DNA of 64,000 nucleotides from Pseudomonas sp. gcc21 (GTDB lineage Bacteria; Pseudomonadota; Gammaproteobacteria; Pseudomonadales; Pseudomonadaceae). Below are positions 33,947 to 49,965 of the stretch, in pieces (the first letter of the stretch is position 1; every line of letters starts with the position of its first letter). The notes under the pieces were generated by a model. It searched no databases. It had not been told where the DNA came from and worked only from the letters and a program-made list of their open reading frames with translations. The stretch spans positions 2,914,001 through 2,978,000 of the forward strand of contig NZ_CP051625.1 of the NCBI RefSeq assembly GCF_012844345.1, given 5' to 3'. The position numbers and the translations under genes were made by a program.

Positions 33947-35637
33947 ACATGCAACGAAATATCCTCATAGCTGCCTTGCTCGTGATTACTTATCTCATGG
34001 TGCTGCAGTGGAATAACGACTATGGCGATGTTGACCTGCCGCCTGCTGTCTCAGAAAACACGCAGTCTGCAACCAGTGATCTGCCGGACATTCCTGCCTC
34101 ATCTGATGTTCAGAGCGATAACAGTGATGTGCCCGTAGCAACTGCGCCGATGACTGCAGATGCCAGCGCCCCGGTTGATGCGGCTAACCAGGCGTCTGGG
34201 TTGATTCAGGTTGAAACCGACGAACTGCGCGTAAGCATCAATCCCGTGGGCGGAGACATTGTTTCATTGTCCCTACCCGGTTACCCGACGCGTAAAGACC
34301 GTCCTGACCAGCCTTTCCAGTTACTGGAACAAACCTCTAACCGGATGTATATCGCTCAGAGCGGTCTTGCCGGACAGAACGGACCGGACGCGCGTGAAGC
34401 TGGCCGGCCCACCTACAGTGTCGAGCAGAACTCGTACGTGCTGGAAGACGGCAGTGACCAGCTGGTCGTTGATCTGCAATTTGTCGAAAACAACATCAGT
34501 TATACCAAGCGTTTTACCTTCAACCGGGGCGACTTCCTGATTGGCGTTGAGTACATCGTCGATAATGGAAGTAACGCAACGTGGAACGGTAATCTGTTCG
34601 GGCAGATCAAGCGTGACGGCAGTGGTGATCCCTCCAGTTCCAGCGCGACCGGTATGGCTACCTATCTGGGTGCTGCCTACTGGGCAGCGGATGACTCCTA
34701 CGAGAAGATCAGTCTCGGCGATATGGATGAATCGCGCCTGCGCGAGCCAGTCGATGGAGGCTGGGTCGCCTGGCTGCAGCACTACTTCGTAAGCGCCTGG
34801 GTTCCCGCCGCAGACCAGACTCACGTTTATCAGACGCGCAAGGACAGCCAGGGCAATTACATCGTCGGCTTCATCAGCCCGGCGTCCACTGTCGCCGCTG
34901 GTCAACAAGGCACTATATCCGCAGATTTCTATGCCGGACCCAAGATTCAGGATCGCCTCGAGCAAATCTCTCAGGGCCTGGAACTGACCGTTGATTACGG
35001 TTTCCTCTGGTGGATCGCCCAACCGCTGTTTTTTGTCCTGAGTCTTATCCACAGCTTCGTCGGCAACTGGGGTTGGAGCATTATCCTGCTCACCATCCTG
35101 ATCAAACTGGTTTTCTTCCCGCTTTCTGCAACCAGCTACCGGTCGATGGCAAACATGCGACGCGTTGCGCCCAAGCTGCAAGCCCTGCGTGAACAGCATG
35201 GCGATGATCGTCAGAAGATGTCTGCGGCGATGATGGAGCTGTACAAGAAGGAAAAGATCAATCCGCTGGGTGGCTGTTTGCCGATCCTGGTGCAAATGCC
35301 TGTGTTCATCGCTTTGTACTGGACGCTGATGGAAAGTGTTGAGATGCGCCAGGCTGAATGGCTGGGCTGGATCGTGGATCTTTCACAGAAGGACCCCTAT
35401 TTCATCCTGCCTATCCTGATGGGTGCAACCATGTTCATCCAGCAGCAATTGAATCCTGCGCCGCCGGATCCAATGCAGGCGAAAGTGATGAAGATGCTGC
35501 CGATCATCTTCACCTTCTTCTTCCTGTGGTTCCCGGCTGGTCTGGTACTGTACTGGGTGGTCAACAACATGCTGTCGATTGCGCAGCAGTGGTACATTAC
35601 CCGTCAGATCGAGAAAGGCTCAGCAGCCAAGGCCTGA
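33943..35637 (+). CDS. yidC: Membrane protein insertase YidC
   Basis: 564 residues. The N-terminal membrane anchor [20 protein letters not shown] is followed by an acidic, Ser/Thr-rich linker (about residues 30-85) and a large periplasmic domain. The conserved five-helix insertase core starts near residue 355 with [16 protein letters not shown] and includes [15 protein letters not shown] and [21 protein letters not shown] chose ATG 33943, coupled to yidD; another ATG lies two codons later. Inserts proteins alone or with SecYEG. Confidence 0.97.
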   Translation: MNMQRNILIAALLVITYLMVLQWNNDYGDVDLPPAVSENTQSATSDLPDIPASSDVQSDNSDVPVATAPMTADASAPVDAANQASGLIQVETDELRVSINPVGGDIVSLSLPGYPTRKDRPDQPFQLLEQTSNRMYIAQSGLAGQNGPDAREAGRPTYSVEQNSYVLEDGSDQLVVDLQFVENNISYTKRFTFNRGDFLIGVEYIVDNGSNATWNGNLFGQIKRDGSGDPSSSSATGMATYLGAAYWAADDSYEKISLGDMDESRLREPVDGGWVAWLQHYFVSAWVPAADQTHVYQTRKDSQGNYIVGFISPASTVAAGQQGTISADFYAGPKIQDRLEQISQGLELTVDYGFLWWIAQPLFFVLSLIHSFVGNWGWSIILLTILIKLVFFPLSATSYRSMANMRRVAPKLQALREQHGDDRQKMSAAMMELYKKEKINPLGGCLPILVQMPVFIALYWTLMESVEMRQAEWLGWIVDLSQKDPYFILPILMGATMFIQQQLNPAPPDPMQAKVMKMLPIIFTFFFLWFPAGLVLYWVVNNMLSIAQQWYITRQIEKGSAAKA

Positions 35638-35654
35638 TCACTGGCAGCTCGTAT

Positions 35655-35679
35655 AAACGCCCCGATTTCGGGGCGTTTT
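35655..35679 (+). terminator. Intrinsic terminator after yidC
   Basis: AAACGCCCCG, loop ATTT, CGGGGCGTTTT: a 10-bp stem with a short T run, 17 bases after the yidC stop and 33 bases before mnmE. Confidence 0.85.
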
Positions 35680-35712
35680 GCTATCCATAACCTGTGTTGT
35701 CCAGGAGCGACC

Positions 35713-37083
35713 ATGAATCGCAGTTACCACGCCGACACCATTGCGGCTATTGCTACCGCACCCGGTCAGGGTGGTGTGGGTATAGTGCGCGTATCGGGGC
35801 CCGGAGCACTTGATGTCGCCAGCAAAATTGCTCGACTGAAACCAGTGCCCCGGCATGCGCATTACGGCACGCTATGGACCGACGATCAGCCACTTGACCA
35901 GGGTCTGACGCTGTATTTTCCTGGCCCGAACTCCTTCACCGGTGAAGACGTGCTCGAACTACACGGCCACGGTGGTCCTGTGGTCATGGATCTGCTGCTC
36001 AAGGCCTGTATCGGATGCGGAGCGCGGCTGGCTCGACCCGGTGAATTCAGTGAGCGAGCGTTTCTGAATGACAAACTGGATCTGGCACAAGCCGAAGCCA
36101 TAGCCGATTTGATCGAAGCGAGCTCCGAACAGGCGGCGCGCAATGCGGTGCAATCACTCCAGGGGGCATTCTCTCAGCGGGTTCAGAGCCTTACCGATGC
36201 ACTGATCCATCTGCGTATCTATGTGGAAGCGGCGATCGATTTCCCGGAAGAAGAAATTGATTTCCTCGCGGATGGTCATGTACTCGGCCAGCTGAAAGAC
36301 GTGCGTGAAAGACTAGCGAAAGTGCGCAGCGAGGCAGGACAAGGGGCGTTGTTACGGGATGGCATGAACGTAGTGATTGCCGGTCGTCCCAACGCGGGCA
36401 AATCAAGCTTGCTTAATGCGTTGGCAGGGCGCGAAAGCGCCATCGTCACAGATGTCGCTGGCACCACGCGGGATATCCTCCGCGAGCATATCCACATTGA
36501 CGGAATGCCACTGCATATCATCGATACGGCTGGGCTACGCGACACCGAAGATTTGGTGGAAAAAATCGGGGTAGAGCGGGCCATGGCAGCGATAAACGAG
36601 GCTGACCGGATTCTGCTGGTGATTGATGCATCCCAACCTGAAGCGCAGAACCCCGATCAGCTATGGCCTGAGTTCTTGTTGCAGCAGCCGGACCCCGGCA
36701 AGGTGACGCTGATCTATAACAAGGCTGATCTGACAGCCACACCGGTGGGCCAGACGCGAGCTCGGGACGGAAGTGTCTCGCTGCATCTCAGCGCCAAGCA
36801 GGGCGCAGGCATCGACCTGCTCCGTGAGCATTTGAAAACCTGCATGGGTTATCAACAGACAGCTGAGAGCTTGTTCAGCGCCCGCCGCAGGCATCTGGAG
36901 GCGTTGGAGCAGGCTAGCGAGCACCTCGATCATGGGCAACAGCAGTTGACCCTGATGGGCGCCGGAGAATTGCTGGCAGAGGATCTGCGCATGGCGCAAC
37001 AGGCGTTGGGTCAGATCACCGGCGATTTCAGCGCCGATGATCTTCTGGGTAAGATTTTCTCGAGTTTCTGTATCGGCAAATGA
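35713..37083 (+). CDS. mnmE: tRNA modification GTPase MnmE
   Basis: 456 residues. With MnmG it forms the carboxymethylaminomethyl group on U34 of certain tRNAs. The N-terminal folate-binding domain ([20 protein letters not shown]) is followed by a helical domain with an inserted G domain: [30 protein letters not shown] and YNKADL. It ends in the functional FSSFCIGK. In many relatives mnmG follows closely; here a broken peptidase gene and an ori-like region lie between. Confidence 0.98.
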   Translation: MNRSYHADTIAAIATAPGQGGVGIVRVSGPGALDVASKIARLKPVPRHAHYGTLWTDDQPLDQGLTLYFPGPNSFTGEDVLELHGHGGPVVMDLLLKACIGCGARLARPGEFSERAFLNDKLDLAQAEAIADLIEASSEQAARNAVQSLQGAFSQRVQSLTDALIHLRIYVEAAIDFPEEEIDFLADGHVLGQLKDVRERLAKVRSEAGQGALLRDGMNVVIAGRPNAGKSSLLNALAGRESAIVTDVAGTTRDILREHIHIDGMPLHIIDTAGLRDTEDLVEKIGVERAMAAINEADRILLVIDASQPEAQNPDQLWPEFLLQQPDPGKVTLIYNKADLTATPVGQTRARDGSVSLHLSAKQGAGIDLLREHLKTCMGYQQTAESLFSARRRHLEALEQASEHLDHGQQQLTLMGAGELLAEDLRMAQQALGQITGDFSADDLLGKIFSSFCIGK

Positions 37084-37090
37084 TATCGAC

Positions 37091-37113
37091 AGCCGCATGC
37101 AGCCCATGCGGCT
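37091..37113. terminator. Hairpin between convergent mnmE and the broken peptidase gene
   Basis: A 9-bp stem, AGCCGCATG and CATGCGGCT, with loop CAGCC. No T tract on the plus strand, so termination is not certain. Confidence 0.4.
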
Positions 37114-37122
37114 GAGGACCTG

Positions 37123-38336
37123 TCAGCGGTTGGCTTTATACAGATACGCTGCTGCCATTGATGCCATGGCCCGAGCGCCCACCACCAGCGCATCTTCATG
37201 CACGAAAAACTCGGGATTGTGGTTGGGTGCAGCCTCGGCTGGATCCTGGTCCGGTGGCGTCACCCCAAGGAAAAAATAAAACCCGGGCACCTCTTGCGCA
37301 TAGAAGGCAAAATCCTCAGAGGCACCTTGCAGCTGCCCTTCGCTGGTGCCGCTCTCGGCAACTTGCTCGAGGACAGGCGCCATGGATTCAACCAGGTCTG
37401 CGTCATTCACGGTAGTGGGATACATGGGTGTAATCGAGACCTCAGCGGTGGCACCGGCACTCTCGGCAATCTTCTCCGCGCTGGTTTTGATATCCCGCCC
37501 GACCTGCGCGCGCACGTCTTCGTCATAGGTGCGGATGGTGCCGGTCATCTCGACTCGCTCGGGCACGATATTGGGTCCTGATCCGCCATGGATCGAGCCT
37601 ATGGTCACCACCGCTGGTGATTTGGTGAGATTGGCTTTGCGACTGACCACCGGCTGCAGACCCGTGATGATCTGTGCCGATGTCACAATCGAATCCACAG
37701 TGTTCCAGGGCATGCCCCCGTGGCCCTGTTGCCCGGTTACGTTGATCTCAAGCATGTCGCTACTCGCCAGGCTTGCTCCGGTACGCCAACTGAGCGATCC
37801 GGACTCACCGGGCATGACGTGTACAGCGAAAATTGCCTCAGGTTTGTTCTGCTCGAACAGACCTTCCTCGAGCATCAGCTCGGCCCCCCAGCTCCTGCCT
37901 TCACCAGGTCTGACCAGGCTGGAGCCTTCTTCAGCGGGTTGAAAAACAAACATGACGGTGCCGGGGAGGCAAAGGGTAAACCTTGCGGCTCTTCTACCGG
38001 TAAAGCATCCATATCCGCACGTAGCGCTACCGTTGGCCCGGGCTTGCCGCCTTTGAGAATACCTACCACACCAGTCCGGCCGACTTCTGTCTGCACTTGC
38101 ATACCAATCTCACGCAAGTGTTCAGCTACCAGGGCAGCGGTGCGGGTCTCCTGTTCACCAAGCTCCGGGTGCTGATGAATATCGCGACGCCAGGAAATCA
38201 GCTGCTGCTCGACAGCGTCCGTCCGCTCGCGGATGTCTGACAGTACCTGTTCCGGGGCAGCCTGGGCGTGGCTGGTAAGAAAGCTTCCAGCGATAAACAA
38301 AGCGCTGACTAACGGGCGTAATCGATGGGCAATCAT
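37123..38336 (-). pseudogene. M20 family amidohydrolase/peptidase, broken by an internal deletion with frameshift
   Basis: The 5' part, from ATG 38336, encodes a signal peptide (LVSALFIAGSFLTSHAQA), an amidohydrolase N terminus (WRRDIHQHPELGEQETRT) and the metal-site segment VALRADMDALPVEEPQGLPFAS. The frame then changes near 37960, and the rest of the protein continues in another frame from VMFVFQPAEEG to the normal C terminus (NHNPEFFVHEDALVVGARAM). About 40 residues that the family has at this joint are missing, including the HACGHDAH-type metal motif. Neither part can give an active enzyme. A true deletion is likely, though an assembly error cannot be ruled out. Confidence 0.88.
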
Positions 38337-38447
38337 GAAAGTGGTCCTGGTTGATTGGGCTTCTGTTTACCCTAGCTCATAGATACGCATAGCACGTGAC
38401 AGTAAAGATGAATGCCTATATCAGGCCCGCAACGTGGCATTAAACCC

Positions 38448-38705
38448 TGTGTACAACCGGAGCTGAGCCCGGTCCATAACCCTGTGCATGAATTGGGTTG
38501 AAACTGCCCTGTGGATAAAGAGGGTGGTTATACACAGGAACCAAAGCCATCCGGACAAGGGTTACCAGCAGGACAGCCACAGCCTTATACTTCATGCAAG
38601 TAATTGAATTGGATACGATTATTAGGGTTGTCCACAGAAATGAGCTTCACCATATACAGCATTAACATAAAGCTTTTTAAATACTTGTCTTGTTATATGT
38701 ATTAA
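38448..38705. other. Second origin-like region: DnaA-box cluster plus AT-rich stretch upstream of mnmG
   Basis: The 502-base gap 38337-38838 holds no gene. It has a perfect reverse DnaA box TGTGGATAA (38510-38518), TTATACACA (38528-38536), TTGTCCACA (38628-38636) and a weaker TGTGTACAA (38448-38456). A strongly AT-rich segment at about 38640-38705 follows. The layout copies that of oriC, and in E. coli oriC itself lies beside mnmG. A role as a secondary origin or DnaA reservoir is inferred. Confidence 0.65.
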
Positions 38706-38838
38706 CAACCCGGCTGGAGATGGACCCCGCGCTCTGCTCAAAAAATAGACAATTGCAGGCTGCTTTTTTTTGACGCTGGGCCTATAATCAGCCCCTTTTT
38801 CCGACGCCAGGCCTGCTTTCTGGCAACGAGGTGCACTG

Positions 38839-40737
38839 TTGGATTTCCCGAGCCGATTTGACGTAATCGTGGTGGGCGGTGGCCATGCCGGTACTGAAGC
38901 CGCGTTGGCGGCTGCCCGTATGGGATCGAAGACCCTTTTGCTGAGCCACAATGTTGAAACGCTCGGTCAGATGAGCTGCAACCCGGCGATCGGCGGTATC
39001 GGCAAGAGCCACCTGGTCAAGGAAATCGACGCGCTCGGCGGAGCCATGGCCCGCGCTACTGACCAGGCTGGGATACAGTTCCGGGTACTCAATAGCCGTA
39101 AAGGACCTGCAGTGCGAGCTACCCGTGCGCAGGCCGATCGCGTGCTGTACAAGGCTGCTATCCGACACATTCTGGAAAACCAACCCAACCTGTGGATATT
39201 CCAGCAGGCCTGCGATGACCTCATCGTAGAACAGGATCAGGTCCGTGGTGTGGTGACGCAGATGGGTTTACGTTTCCATTGCGAGAACGTCGTGCTGACG
39301 ACCGGCACCTTTCTCGGTGGCCTGATTCACATCGGCATGGATAACTACTCCGGCGGCCGCGCTGGTGACCCGCCGGCTATCAGCCTGGCTGCACGTCTGC
39401 GAGAACTGCCCCTGCGGGTTGATCGCTTGAAAACCGGTACGCCGCCGCGCATCGACGGTCGGACAGTGGATTTCAGTCAGATGACTGCCCAGCCCGGTGA
39501 CACCCCGATTCCGGTCATGTCTTTCCTCGGTGATGCCAGCGAGCACCCGGATCAGGTCAATTGCTGGATCACTCATACCAACGAGCGCACCCACGAGATC
39601 ATTCGCAATAATCTCGACCGTTCACCCATGTATACCGGCATCATCGAGGGCGTCGGCCCACGCTATTGCCCATCGATCGAAGACAAGATCCATCGGTTTG
39701 CGGACAAGGACCAGCATCAGGTTTTCATCGAACCGGAAGGCCTGACGACCCACGAGTTGTATCCCAACGGTATCTCGACCTCGCTGCCATTCGACGTGCA
39801 ATTGCAGGTGGTGCGGTCGATCAAAGGAATGGAGAACGCCCATATCCTTCGTCCCGGCTACGCCATCGAATACGATTATTTCAACCCGCAGGATCTGAAA
39901 TATTCACTGGAGACCAAGGTCATCAGTGGCTTGTTCTTCGCCGGCCAGATCAATGGCACCACCGGTTACGAGGAGGCTGCGGCGCAGGGTCTGCTGGCTG
40001 GGATGAACGCTGCGCGTCGGGCGCAGGGTCAGGAAAGCTGGTGCCCACGACGCGATGAGGCCTACATCGGCGTTCTGGTCGACGATCTGATTACCATGGG
40101 AACGCGTGAGCCATACCGCATGTTCACCTCGCGGGCCGAGTACCGCCTGGTGCTCCGTGAGGACAATGCTGACCTGCGTCTCACCGAAAAAGGCCGCGAA
40201 CTGGGGCTGGTTGATGATCATCGTTGGGAGCGATTCAGTACCAAGCGAAACGCTATCGAACTGGAGCAGCAGCGCCTGCGCACTACCTGGGTGCAGCCGA
40301 CCAGTGACAGCGGACGGGCTTTTGCGGAACGTTTCGCAACGCCGCTGAATCATGAGTACAGCCTGCTTGATCTTTTGCGGCGGCCTGAAGTGACCTATCC
40401 AAGCCTTTGCGAAGTAACCGGCCAGGTGGATATCGCCTCCGATGTGGCTGAGCAGGTCGAGATTCACGCCAAGTACGCCGGGTATATCGAACGCCAGCAG
40501 GAAGAAATCAACCGTCTGCGCCAGAACGAGGAAACGGAATTGCCACTCGATCTGGATTACCAGGCGCTCAGCGGGCTGTCGAGCGAAATCAAACACAAGC
40601 TGGCCGACGTGCGGCCTCAAACGCTCGGCCAGGCATCGCGCATTCCGGGTGTGACGCCTGCTGCCGTGAGTCTGCTGCTGATCCATCTGAAAAAACGCAG
40701 CGCTGCCGGAAAAAGCGGTCTGGTCAGGGAGGCCTGA
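38839..40737 (+). CDS. mnmG: tRNA uridine-5-carboxymethylaminomethyl(34) synthesis enzyme MnmG
   Basis: 632 residues. FAD-binding partner of MnmE. The FAD motif [40 protein letters not shown], and [19 protein letters not shown] are complete, with the C-terminal helical MnmE/tRNA-binding domain. The start is TTG 38839 ([11 protein letters not shown]), supported by GAGGTG eight bases upstream and by the family N terminus; no ATG or GTG in frame fits. A TATAAT at 38783-38788 may be the -10 of its promoter. Confidence 0.97.
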   Translation: MDFPSRFDVIVVGGGHAGTEAALAAARMGSKTLLLSHNVETLGQMSCNPAIGGIGKSHLVKEIDALGGAMARATDQAGIQFRVLNSRKGPAVRATRAQADRVLYKAAIRHILENQPNLWIFQQACDDLIVEQDQVRGVVTQMGLRFHCENVVLTTGTFLGGLIHIGMDNYSGGRAGDPPAISLAARLRELPLRVDRLKTGTPPRIDGRTVDFSQMTAQPGDTPIPVMSFLGDASEHPDQVNCWITHTNERTHEIIRNNLDRSPMYTGIIEGVGPRYCPSIEDKIHRFADKDQHQVFIEPEGLTTHELYPNGISTSLPFDVQLQVVRSIKGMENAHILRPGYAIEYDYFNPQDLKYSLETKVISGLFFAGQINGTTGYEEAAAQGLLAGMNAARRAQGQESWCPRRDEAYIGVLVDDLITMGTREPYRMFTSRAEYRLVLREDNADLRLTEKGRELGLVDDHRWERFSTKRNAIELEQQRLRTTWVQPTSDSGRAFAERFATPLNHEYSLLDLLRRPEVTYPSLCEVTGQVDIASDVAEQVEIHAKYAGYIERQQEEINRLRQNEETELPLDLDYQALSGLSSEIKHKLADVRPQTLGQASRIPGVTPAAVSLLLIHLKKRSAAGKSGLVREA

Positions 40738-40741
40738 ACGC

Positions 40742-41386
40742 ATGAGTGATCACGCGACGCAGCTCGCCGAAGGAGCACGGCAACTGGGTATTGCCTTGAG
40801 CGATTACCAGGCGCAGCAGCTACTTGGCTACCTGGCATTACTCAACAAGTGGAACAAGGCCTACAACCTCACCGCCGTTCGCGATCCGGCGGAAATGGTC
40901 AGCCGCCATTTGCTGGACACCCTGAGTATTCTTCCCTTCGTGCAGGGTGATCGCTGGCTGGATGTGGGTAGCGGTGGGGGCATGCCCGGGCTGATTCTCG
41001 CCATCATGCGACCTGACGCTCATTTCACCCTGCTCGACAGCAACGGCAAGAAGACCCGCTTTCTCACTCAGGCGAAGGTGGAGTTGAAACTGGCAAACGT
41101 CACGGTGGTGAATAACCGCGTGGAAGCCTTCTCGGTCGAGTCGGCGTTCGACGGAATCGTGTCCCGGGCATTCAGTTCCATGGCCGACTTTGCCAACCTG
41201 ACCCGTCATGTGAGTGATAGCCGCACGCGGTGGCTTGCAATGAAAGGCTTGTACCCGGATGAAGAGCTCAGTGCCCTGCCGGATGATTTTGAAGTTCTGC
41301 AGAGCGAACAATTGGCAGTCCCTGGTTGCCAAGGCAGCCGACATCTGCTGATACTGCGACGGTTGATCCAGCCCGAATTGGCATAG
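40742..41386 (+). CDS. rsmG: 16S rRNA (guanine 527-N7)-methyltransferase RsmG
   Basis: 214 residues. SAM-dependent enzyme methylating G527 of 16S rRNA; loss is known to give low-level streptomycin resistance. [20 protein letters not shown], the SAM motif [16 protein letters not shown] and [15 protein letters not shown] [11 protein letters not shown] are seen. Starts four bases after mnmG. Confidence 0.97.
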   Translation: MSDHATQLAEGARQLGIALSDYQAQQLLGYLALLNKWNKAYNLTAVRDPAEMVSRHLLDTLSILPFVQGDRWLDVGSGGGMPGLILAIMRPDAHFTLLDSNGKKTRFLTQAKVELKLANVTVVNNRVEAFSVESAFDGIVSRAFSSMADFANLTRHVSDSRTRWLAMKGLYPDEELSALPDDFEVLQSEQLAVPGCQGSRHLLILRRLIQPELA

Positions 41387-41410
41387 CCTGTATACGGATA
41401 GGAGGTCGGA

Positions 41411-42214
41411 GTGGGAAAGGTATTGGCAATGGCCAATCAGAAAGGCGGCGTCGGCAAGACCACCACCAGTGTGAACCTGGCGGCTTCGCTTGCTGCTACC
41501 AAGCGCAAGGTGCTGCTGATCGATCTCGATCCCCAGGGCAATGCCACCATGGGTAGCGGAGTGGACAAGGCTGATCTGGAAAATTCTGTATATGAACTGC
41601 TGACAGGTCAGTGTTCGCTGGCCGAGGCGTTGTGCCGTTCCGAGACTGGAAACTACGATCTGCTGCCGGCCAATGGCGACCTGACCGCAGCGGAAATCGA
41701 GTTGCTCGAGTCCGACTTCCGTGAGCACCGTTTGCGCATGGCGCTGGACGGCGTGCTTGGCAGCTACGACTTCGTTCTGATCGACTGTCCGCCCTCGCTG
41801 AATATGCTGACTATCAATGGCCTGGTCGCCGCCGACGCGGTGATCATTCCCATGCAGTGCGAATATTACGCGCTGGAAGGTTTGTCAGCACTGGTCAACA
41901 CCATTCAGCGCATTAGCGCAAAGCTCAATCCGTCGCTGCAAATAGAAGGTCTTTTGCGCACTATGTACGACCCGCGTAACAGTCTGACCCGAGAGGTCTC
42001 TGCACAGTTGACCACTCATTTCGGAGATCAGCTGTACAAAACAGTCATCCCGCGGAATGTACGCCTGGCTGAAGCGCCCAGTTATGGCATGCCGGCACTC
42101 GCGTACGATAAGCAGTCCAGGGGAGCGGTAGCTTATCTGGCCCTGGCCGGTGAACTGATCCGGCGTACCAAGCAGGCAGACAAAACGCCTGCCGTGACAG
42201 ATGCAACCGAATAA
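41411..42214 (+). CDS. parA: Chromosome partitioning ATPase ParA (Soj)
   Basis: 267 residues from GTG 41411, with an excellent AGGAGGT upstream. Deviant Walker A KGGVGKTTTSVNLAAS, DLDPQGNATMGSGV and the switch region DYVLIDCPPSL-like FVLIDCPPSLNMLTINGL are intact. Short N terminus without a DNA-binding domain, as in chromosomal ParA. Moves ParB-parS complexes; parB follows 21 bases later. Confidence 0.97.
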   Translation: MGKVLAMANQKGGVGKTTTSVNLAASLAATKRKVLLIDLDPQGNATMGSGVDKADLENSVYELLTGQCSLAEALCRSETGNYDLLPANGDLTAAEIELLESDFREHRLRMALDGVLGSYDFVLIDCPPSLNMLTINGLVAADAVIIPMQCEYYALEGLSALVNTIQRISAKLNPSLQIEGLLRTMYDPRNSLTREVSAQLTTHFGDQLYKTVIPRNVRLAEAPSYGMPALAYDKQSRGAVAYLALAGELIRRTKQADKTPAVTDATE

Positions 42215-42235
42215 CACGAAAAGGACGATATAGGC

Positions 42236-43096
42236 ATGGCGGTCAAGAAACGCGGCTTGGGACGAGGGCTCGACGCACTACTGGGGCAACCGTTGCCCGC
42301 AAACCAGGAAGTCGACAGCCAGGACCAGCAGCTCAAGGATATCCCGATCGACCTGATCCAGCGCGGCAAGTACCAACCTCGCCGTGACATGGACCCGCAG
42401 GCGCTCGAAGAGCTGGCCAACTCAATTCGGGTGCAGGGTGTAATGCAGCCGATTGTGGTGCGTCCCATCCCGGGAGACCGTTACGAGATCATTGCCGGCG
42501 AACGTCGCTGGCGCGCCACCCAGCTCGCCGGACTCGATGCGATCCCTGCAGTCATTCGCGATGTTCCGGATGAAGCAGCGATCGCGATGGCGCTGATTGA
42601 AAACATTCAGCGTGAGGATCTCAATCCCATTGAGGAAGCGATTGCACTGCAGCGCCTGCAACAGGAATTCGAACTGACCCAGCAGCAGGTCGCAGACGCG
42701 GTGGGCAAGTCGCGGGTAACCATTACCAATCTATTGCGCCTGATGTCTCTCGCAGATGATGTCAAATTGTTGCTGGAGCGCGGCGACATCGAGATGGGAC
42801 ACGCACGCGCATTATTGGGATTACCCCCGGAACAGCAAACCCAGGCAGCACGCCAAGTAGTGGCCAAGGGCTTGACCGTGCGCCAGGCGGAAGCACTGGT
42901 CAGGCAGTTGTTGAATCCGCGGCGTGACGCCTCCTCAACACGCCAGAACCCTGATATTGAACGTTTACAGCAGGATCTGGCGGAGCGGATCGGAGCAAGC
43001 GTCAGCATTCAGCACGGCGCCAAGGGTAAAGGAAAGCTGGTCATCAGCTACAGCTCGCTGGACGAACTTGATGGCGTATTGATGCACATCAAATGA
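42236..43096 (+). CDS. parB: Chromosome partitioning protein ParB (CTPase, parS binding)
   Basis: 286 residues. The N-terminal KKRGLGRGLDALLG motif contacts ParA; the CTP-binding domain has QPIVVRPIPGDRYEIIAGERRW and ALIENIQREDLNPIEEA; a helix-turn-helix (TQQQVADAVGKSRVTITNLL) reads parS; the C terminus dimerises. Its targets are the two parS sites at 28854 and 29487 and perhaps others outside the window. Confidence 0.97.
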   Translation: MAVKKRGLGRGLDALLGQPLPANQEVDSQDQQLKDIPIDLIQRGKYQPRRDMDPQALEELANSIRVQGVMQPIVVRPIPGDRYEIIAGERRWRATQLAGLDAIPAVIRDVPDEAAIAMALIENIQREDLNPIEEAIALQRLQQEFELTQQQVADAVGKSRVTITNLLRLMSLADDVKLLLERGDIEMGHARALLGLPPEQQTQAARQVVAKGLTVRQAEALVRQLLNPRRDASSTRQNPDIERLQQDLAERIGASVSIQHGAKGKGKLVISYSSLDELDGVLMHIK

Positions 43097-43219
43097 TTTG
43101 TCATGTCAGGGATCGCAGAATGGCATTCTCACAGCAATGCGGGGTTGCGGTTATCGAAACGGATTTCCCCTGTGCCTGTTGAACCGAGGGTTTAATCCCC
43201 CTATACTCCTCGCGCTGTT

Positions 43220-43248
43220 TTGACTGGCGCAAATTGCACCAGTTTATT
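43220..43248 (+). promoter_or_regulatory. Putative atp operon promoter with a palindromic spacer
   Basis: -35 TTGACT (43220-43225), 17-base spacer, -10-like TTTATT (43243-43248, four of six consensus). The spacer (43226-43242) is a near-palindrome, TGGCGCAAATTGCACCA. About 50 bases remain to the atpI ATG. Confidence 0.4.
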
Positions 43249-43298
43249 GCATTAATTAACCCGGAGATCAGGCCGAGGCTAATCACCGAGGCGGGAAA

Positions 43299-44572
<1,274 letters not shown>

Positions 44573-44620
44573 GCAGCCGGAACCGTGTTCAACCAACGAT
44601 AAACTTGAACTTCAACTTGA

Positions 44621-44875
<255 letters not shown>

Positions 44876-44892
44876 TCGGACGATTCGGAAAC

Positions 44893-44913
44893 CCGGCAGG
44901 TAACCCCTGCCGG
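44893..44913 (+). other. Hairpin between atpE and atpF
   Basis: CCGGCAGG, loop TAACC, CCTGCCGG: a perfect 8-bp stem without a T tract, 17 bases after the atpE stop. It is better placed to stabilise or process mRNA than to end transcription. Confidence 0.55.
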
Positions 44914-44966
44914 AGATGATCGTCTCGTTCATCGGGATACAACGAAATAGCACGAGGTAAATCGCT

Positions 44967-45437
44967 GTGAATATTAATCTGACGCTGTTTGGTCAAACGA
45001 TTGCCTTCGCTATTTTTGTCTGGTTTACCATGAAGTATGTATGGCCGCCGATTACCCAGGCCATGCAGGAACGCCAGAAAAAAATCGCCGAAGGTCTGGA
45101 TGCGGCTGGCCGCGCCCAGCGTGACTTGGGCCTGGCCCAGGAAAAGGCTTCCCAGACTCTGCGCGAGACCAAGGAACAGGCTACTCAGATCATCGAGCAG
45201 GCCAACAAGAGTGCCAACCTCATTGTCGAGGAAGCGAAACAGCAGGCACGTTCCGAGGGTGAGCGCCTGATTGCGGCCGCCAAGGTCGAAATCGAGCAGG
45301 AAATGAACCGCGCCAAGGATCAACTTCGTGCCCAGGTCGCCGTACTGGCTATCCAGGGTGCCGAGCAGATTCTGGAATCCGAAGTGGATCCCAAGGCACA
45401 CAGTGAGCTGGTCAACAAACTGGCCTCACAACTCTAA
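44967..45437 (+). CDS. atpF: F1Fo ATP synthase subunit b
   Basis: 156 residues. One N-terminal membrane helix ([19 protein letters not shown]) and a long charged helix rich in Ala, Gln, Glu and Lys that forms the peripheral stalk dimer. Normal length. ACGAGG precedes the start region. Confidence 0.97.
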   Translation: MNINLTLFGQTIAFAIFVWFTMKYVWPPITQAMQERQKKIAEGLDAAGRAQRDLGLAQEKASQTLRETKEQATQIIEQANKSANLIVEEAKQQARSEGERLIAAAKVEIEQEMNRAKDQLRAQVAVLAIQGAEQILESEVDPKAHSELVNKLASQL

Positions 45438-45449
45438 GCGAGGCGAGCT

Positions 45450-45986
45450 ATGGCTACCATCAATACGCTAGCTCGTCCTTATGCAAAGGCTGCGTTCGAA
45501 GTCGCTTCATCCGCTAATAAGCTGGATGCCTGGTCAGGCATGCTGGCGGTAGCGGGTGCGGTGGTCTCCGATGCAGCTTTTGGCTATAGGGTGCGCAATC
45601 CGGCAGTGACCGCAGAGCGCAAGGCTGAAGACCTGCTCATGGTTGGCGAAGGTCAGTTCGACGCGGAGTTCGGCAATTTTGTCCGGGCTCTGGCTGATAA
45701 CGATCGATTGCTCCTGATTCCGGTTATCGCCGAGCTCTACGAGCAGCACAAGGCGGAACACGATCGCAGCATTGCAGTGGAGGTGGAAACCGCCTTCGAA
45801 CTGAATGACGATCAACAGAAAACGCTGGCTACCGCGTTGTCGAAGCGGTTAGACCGCACAGTAACTCCCCATGTGACCATCAACCCGGCCCTTATTGGCG
45901 GTGTGTTGATTCGTGCGGGTGACCTGGTCATCGACGGTTCGGTCCGCGGCAAGCTTGCAAAGCTGGCCGAAACGTTGAAATCCTGA
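45450..45986 (+). CDS. atpH: F1Fo ATP synthase subunit delta
   Basis: 178 residues. Links the peripheral stalk to F1. LARPYAKAAFEVASSANKLD at the N terminus and the C-terminal NPALIGGVLIRAGDLVIDGS are typical. GCGAG lies before the ATG, 12 bases after atpF. Confidence 0.97.
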   Translation: MATINTLARPYAKAAFEVASSANKLDAWSGMLAVAGAVVSDAAFGYRVRNPAVTAERKAEDLLMVGEGQFDAEFGNFVRALADNDRLLLIPVIAELYEQHKAEHDRSIAVEVETAFELNDDQQKTLATALSKRLDRTVTPHVTINPALIGGVLIRAGDLVIDGSVRGKLAKLAETLKS

Positions 45987-46001
45987 TTTGAGGGACATGG
46001 C

Positions 46002-47546
<1,545 letters not shown>

Positions 47547-47558
47547 GCCCATTGCGGG

Positions 47559-47575
47559 GTGCGATGTCATCGCAC
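47559..47575 (+). other. Hairpin between atpA and atpG
   Basis: GTGCGATG and CATCGCAC around a single T; a realistic fold has a 6-bp stem with a 5-base loop. No T tract follows. Confidence 0.45.
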
Positions 47576-47620
47576 TCCGTATCGTGCGAAGCAGCCACGG
47601 GATAACCTCAGAGGTGTGAC

Positions 47621-49923
<2,303 letters not shown>

Positions 49924-49928
49924 TGGTA

Positions 49929-49948
49929 GCGCCTGCGTCAGCGGGCGC
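49929..49948 (+). other. Hairpin between atpD and atpC
   Basis: GCGCCTGC, loop GTCA, GCGGGCGC: an 8-bp stem with one G-T pair, five bases after the atpD stop. No T tract follows. Confidence 0.5.
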
Positions 49949-49965
49949 ATAACCGAGGCAATAAA

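Noticed and set aside
34321..35295. A 324-codon minus-strand frame inside yidC
   Set aside because: Antisense shadow of a well-conserved yidC; no family and no ribosome site.
38770..38788. TTGACG followed by TATAAT as an mnmG promoter
   Set aside because: Only seven bases separate the two hexamers, far below the 16-18 needed. The TATAAT may still be a -10 with a poor -35.
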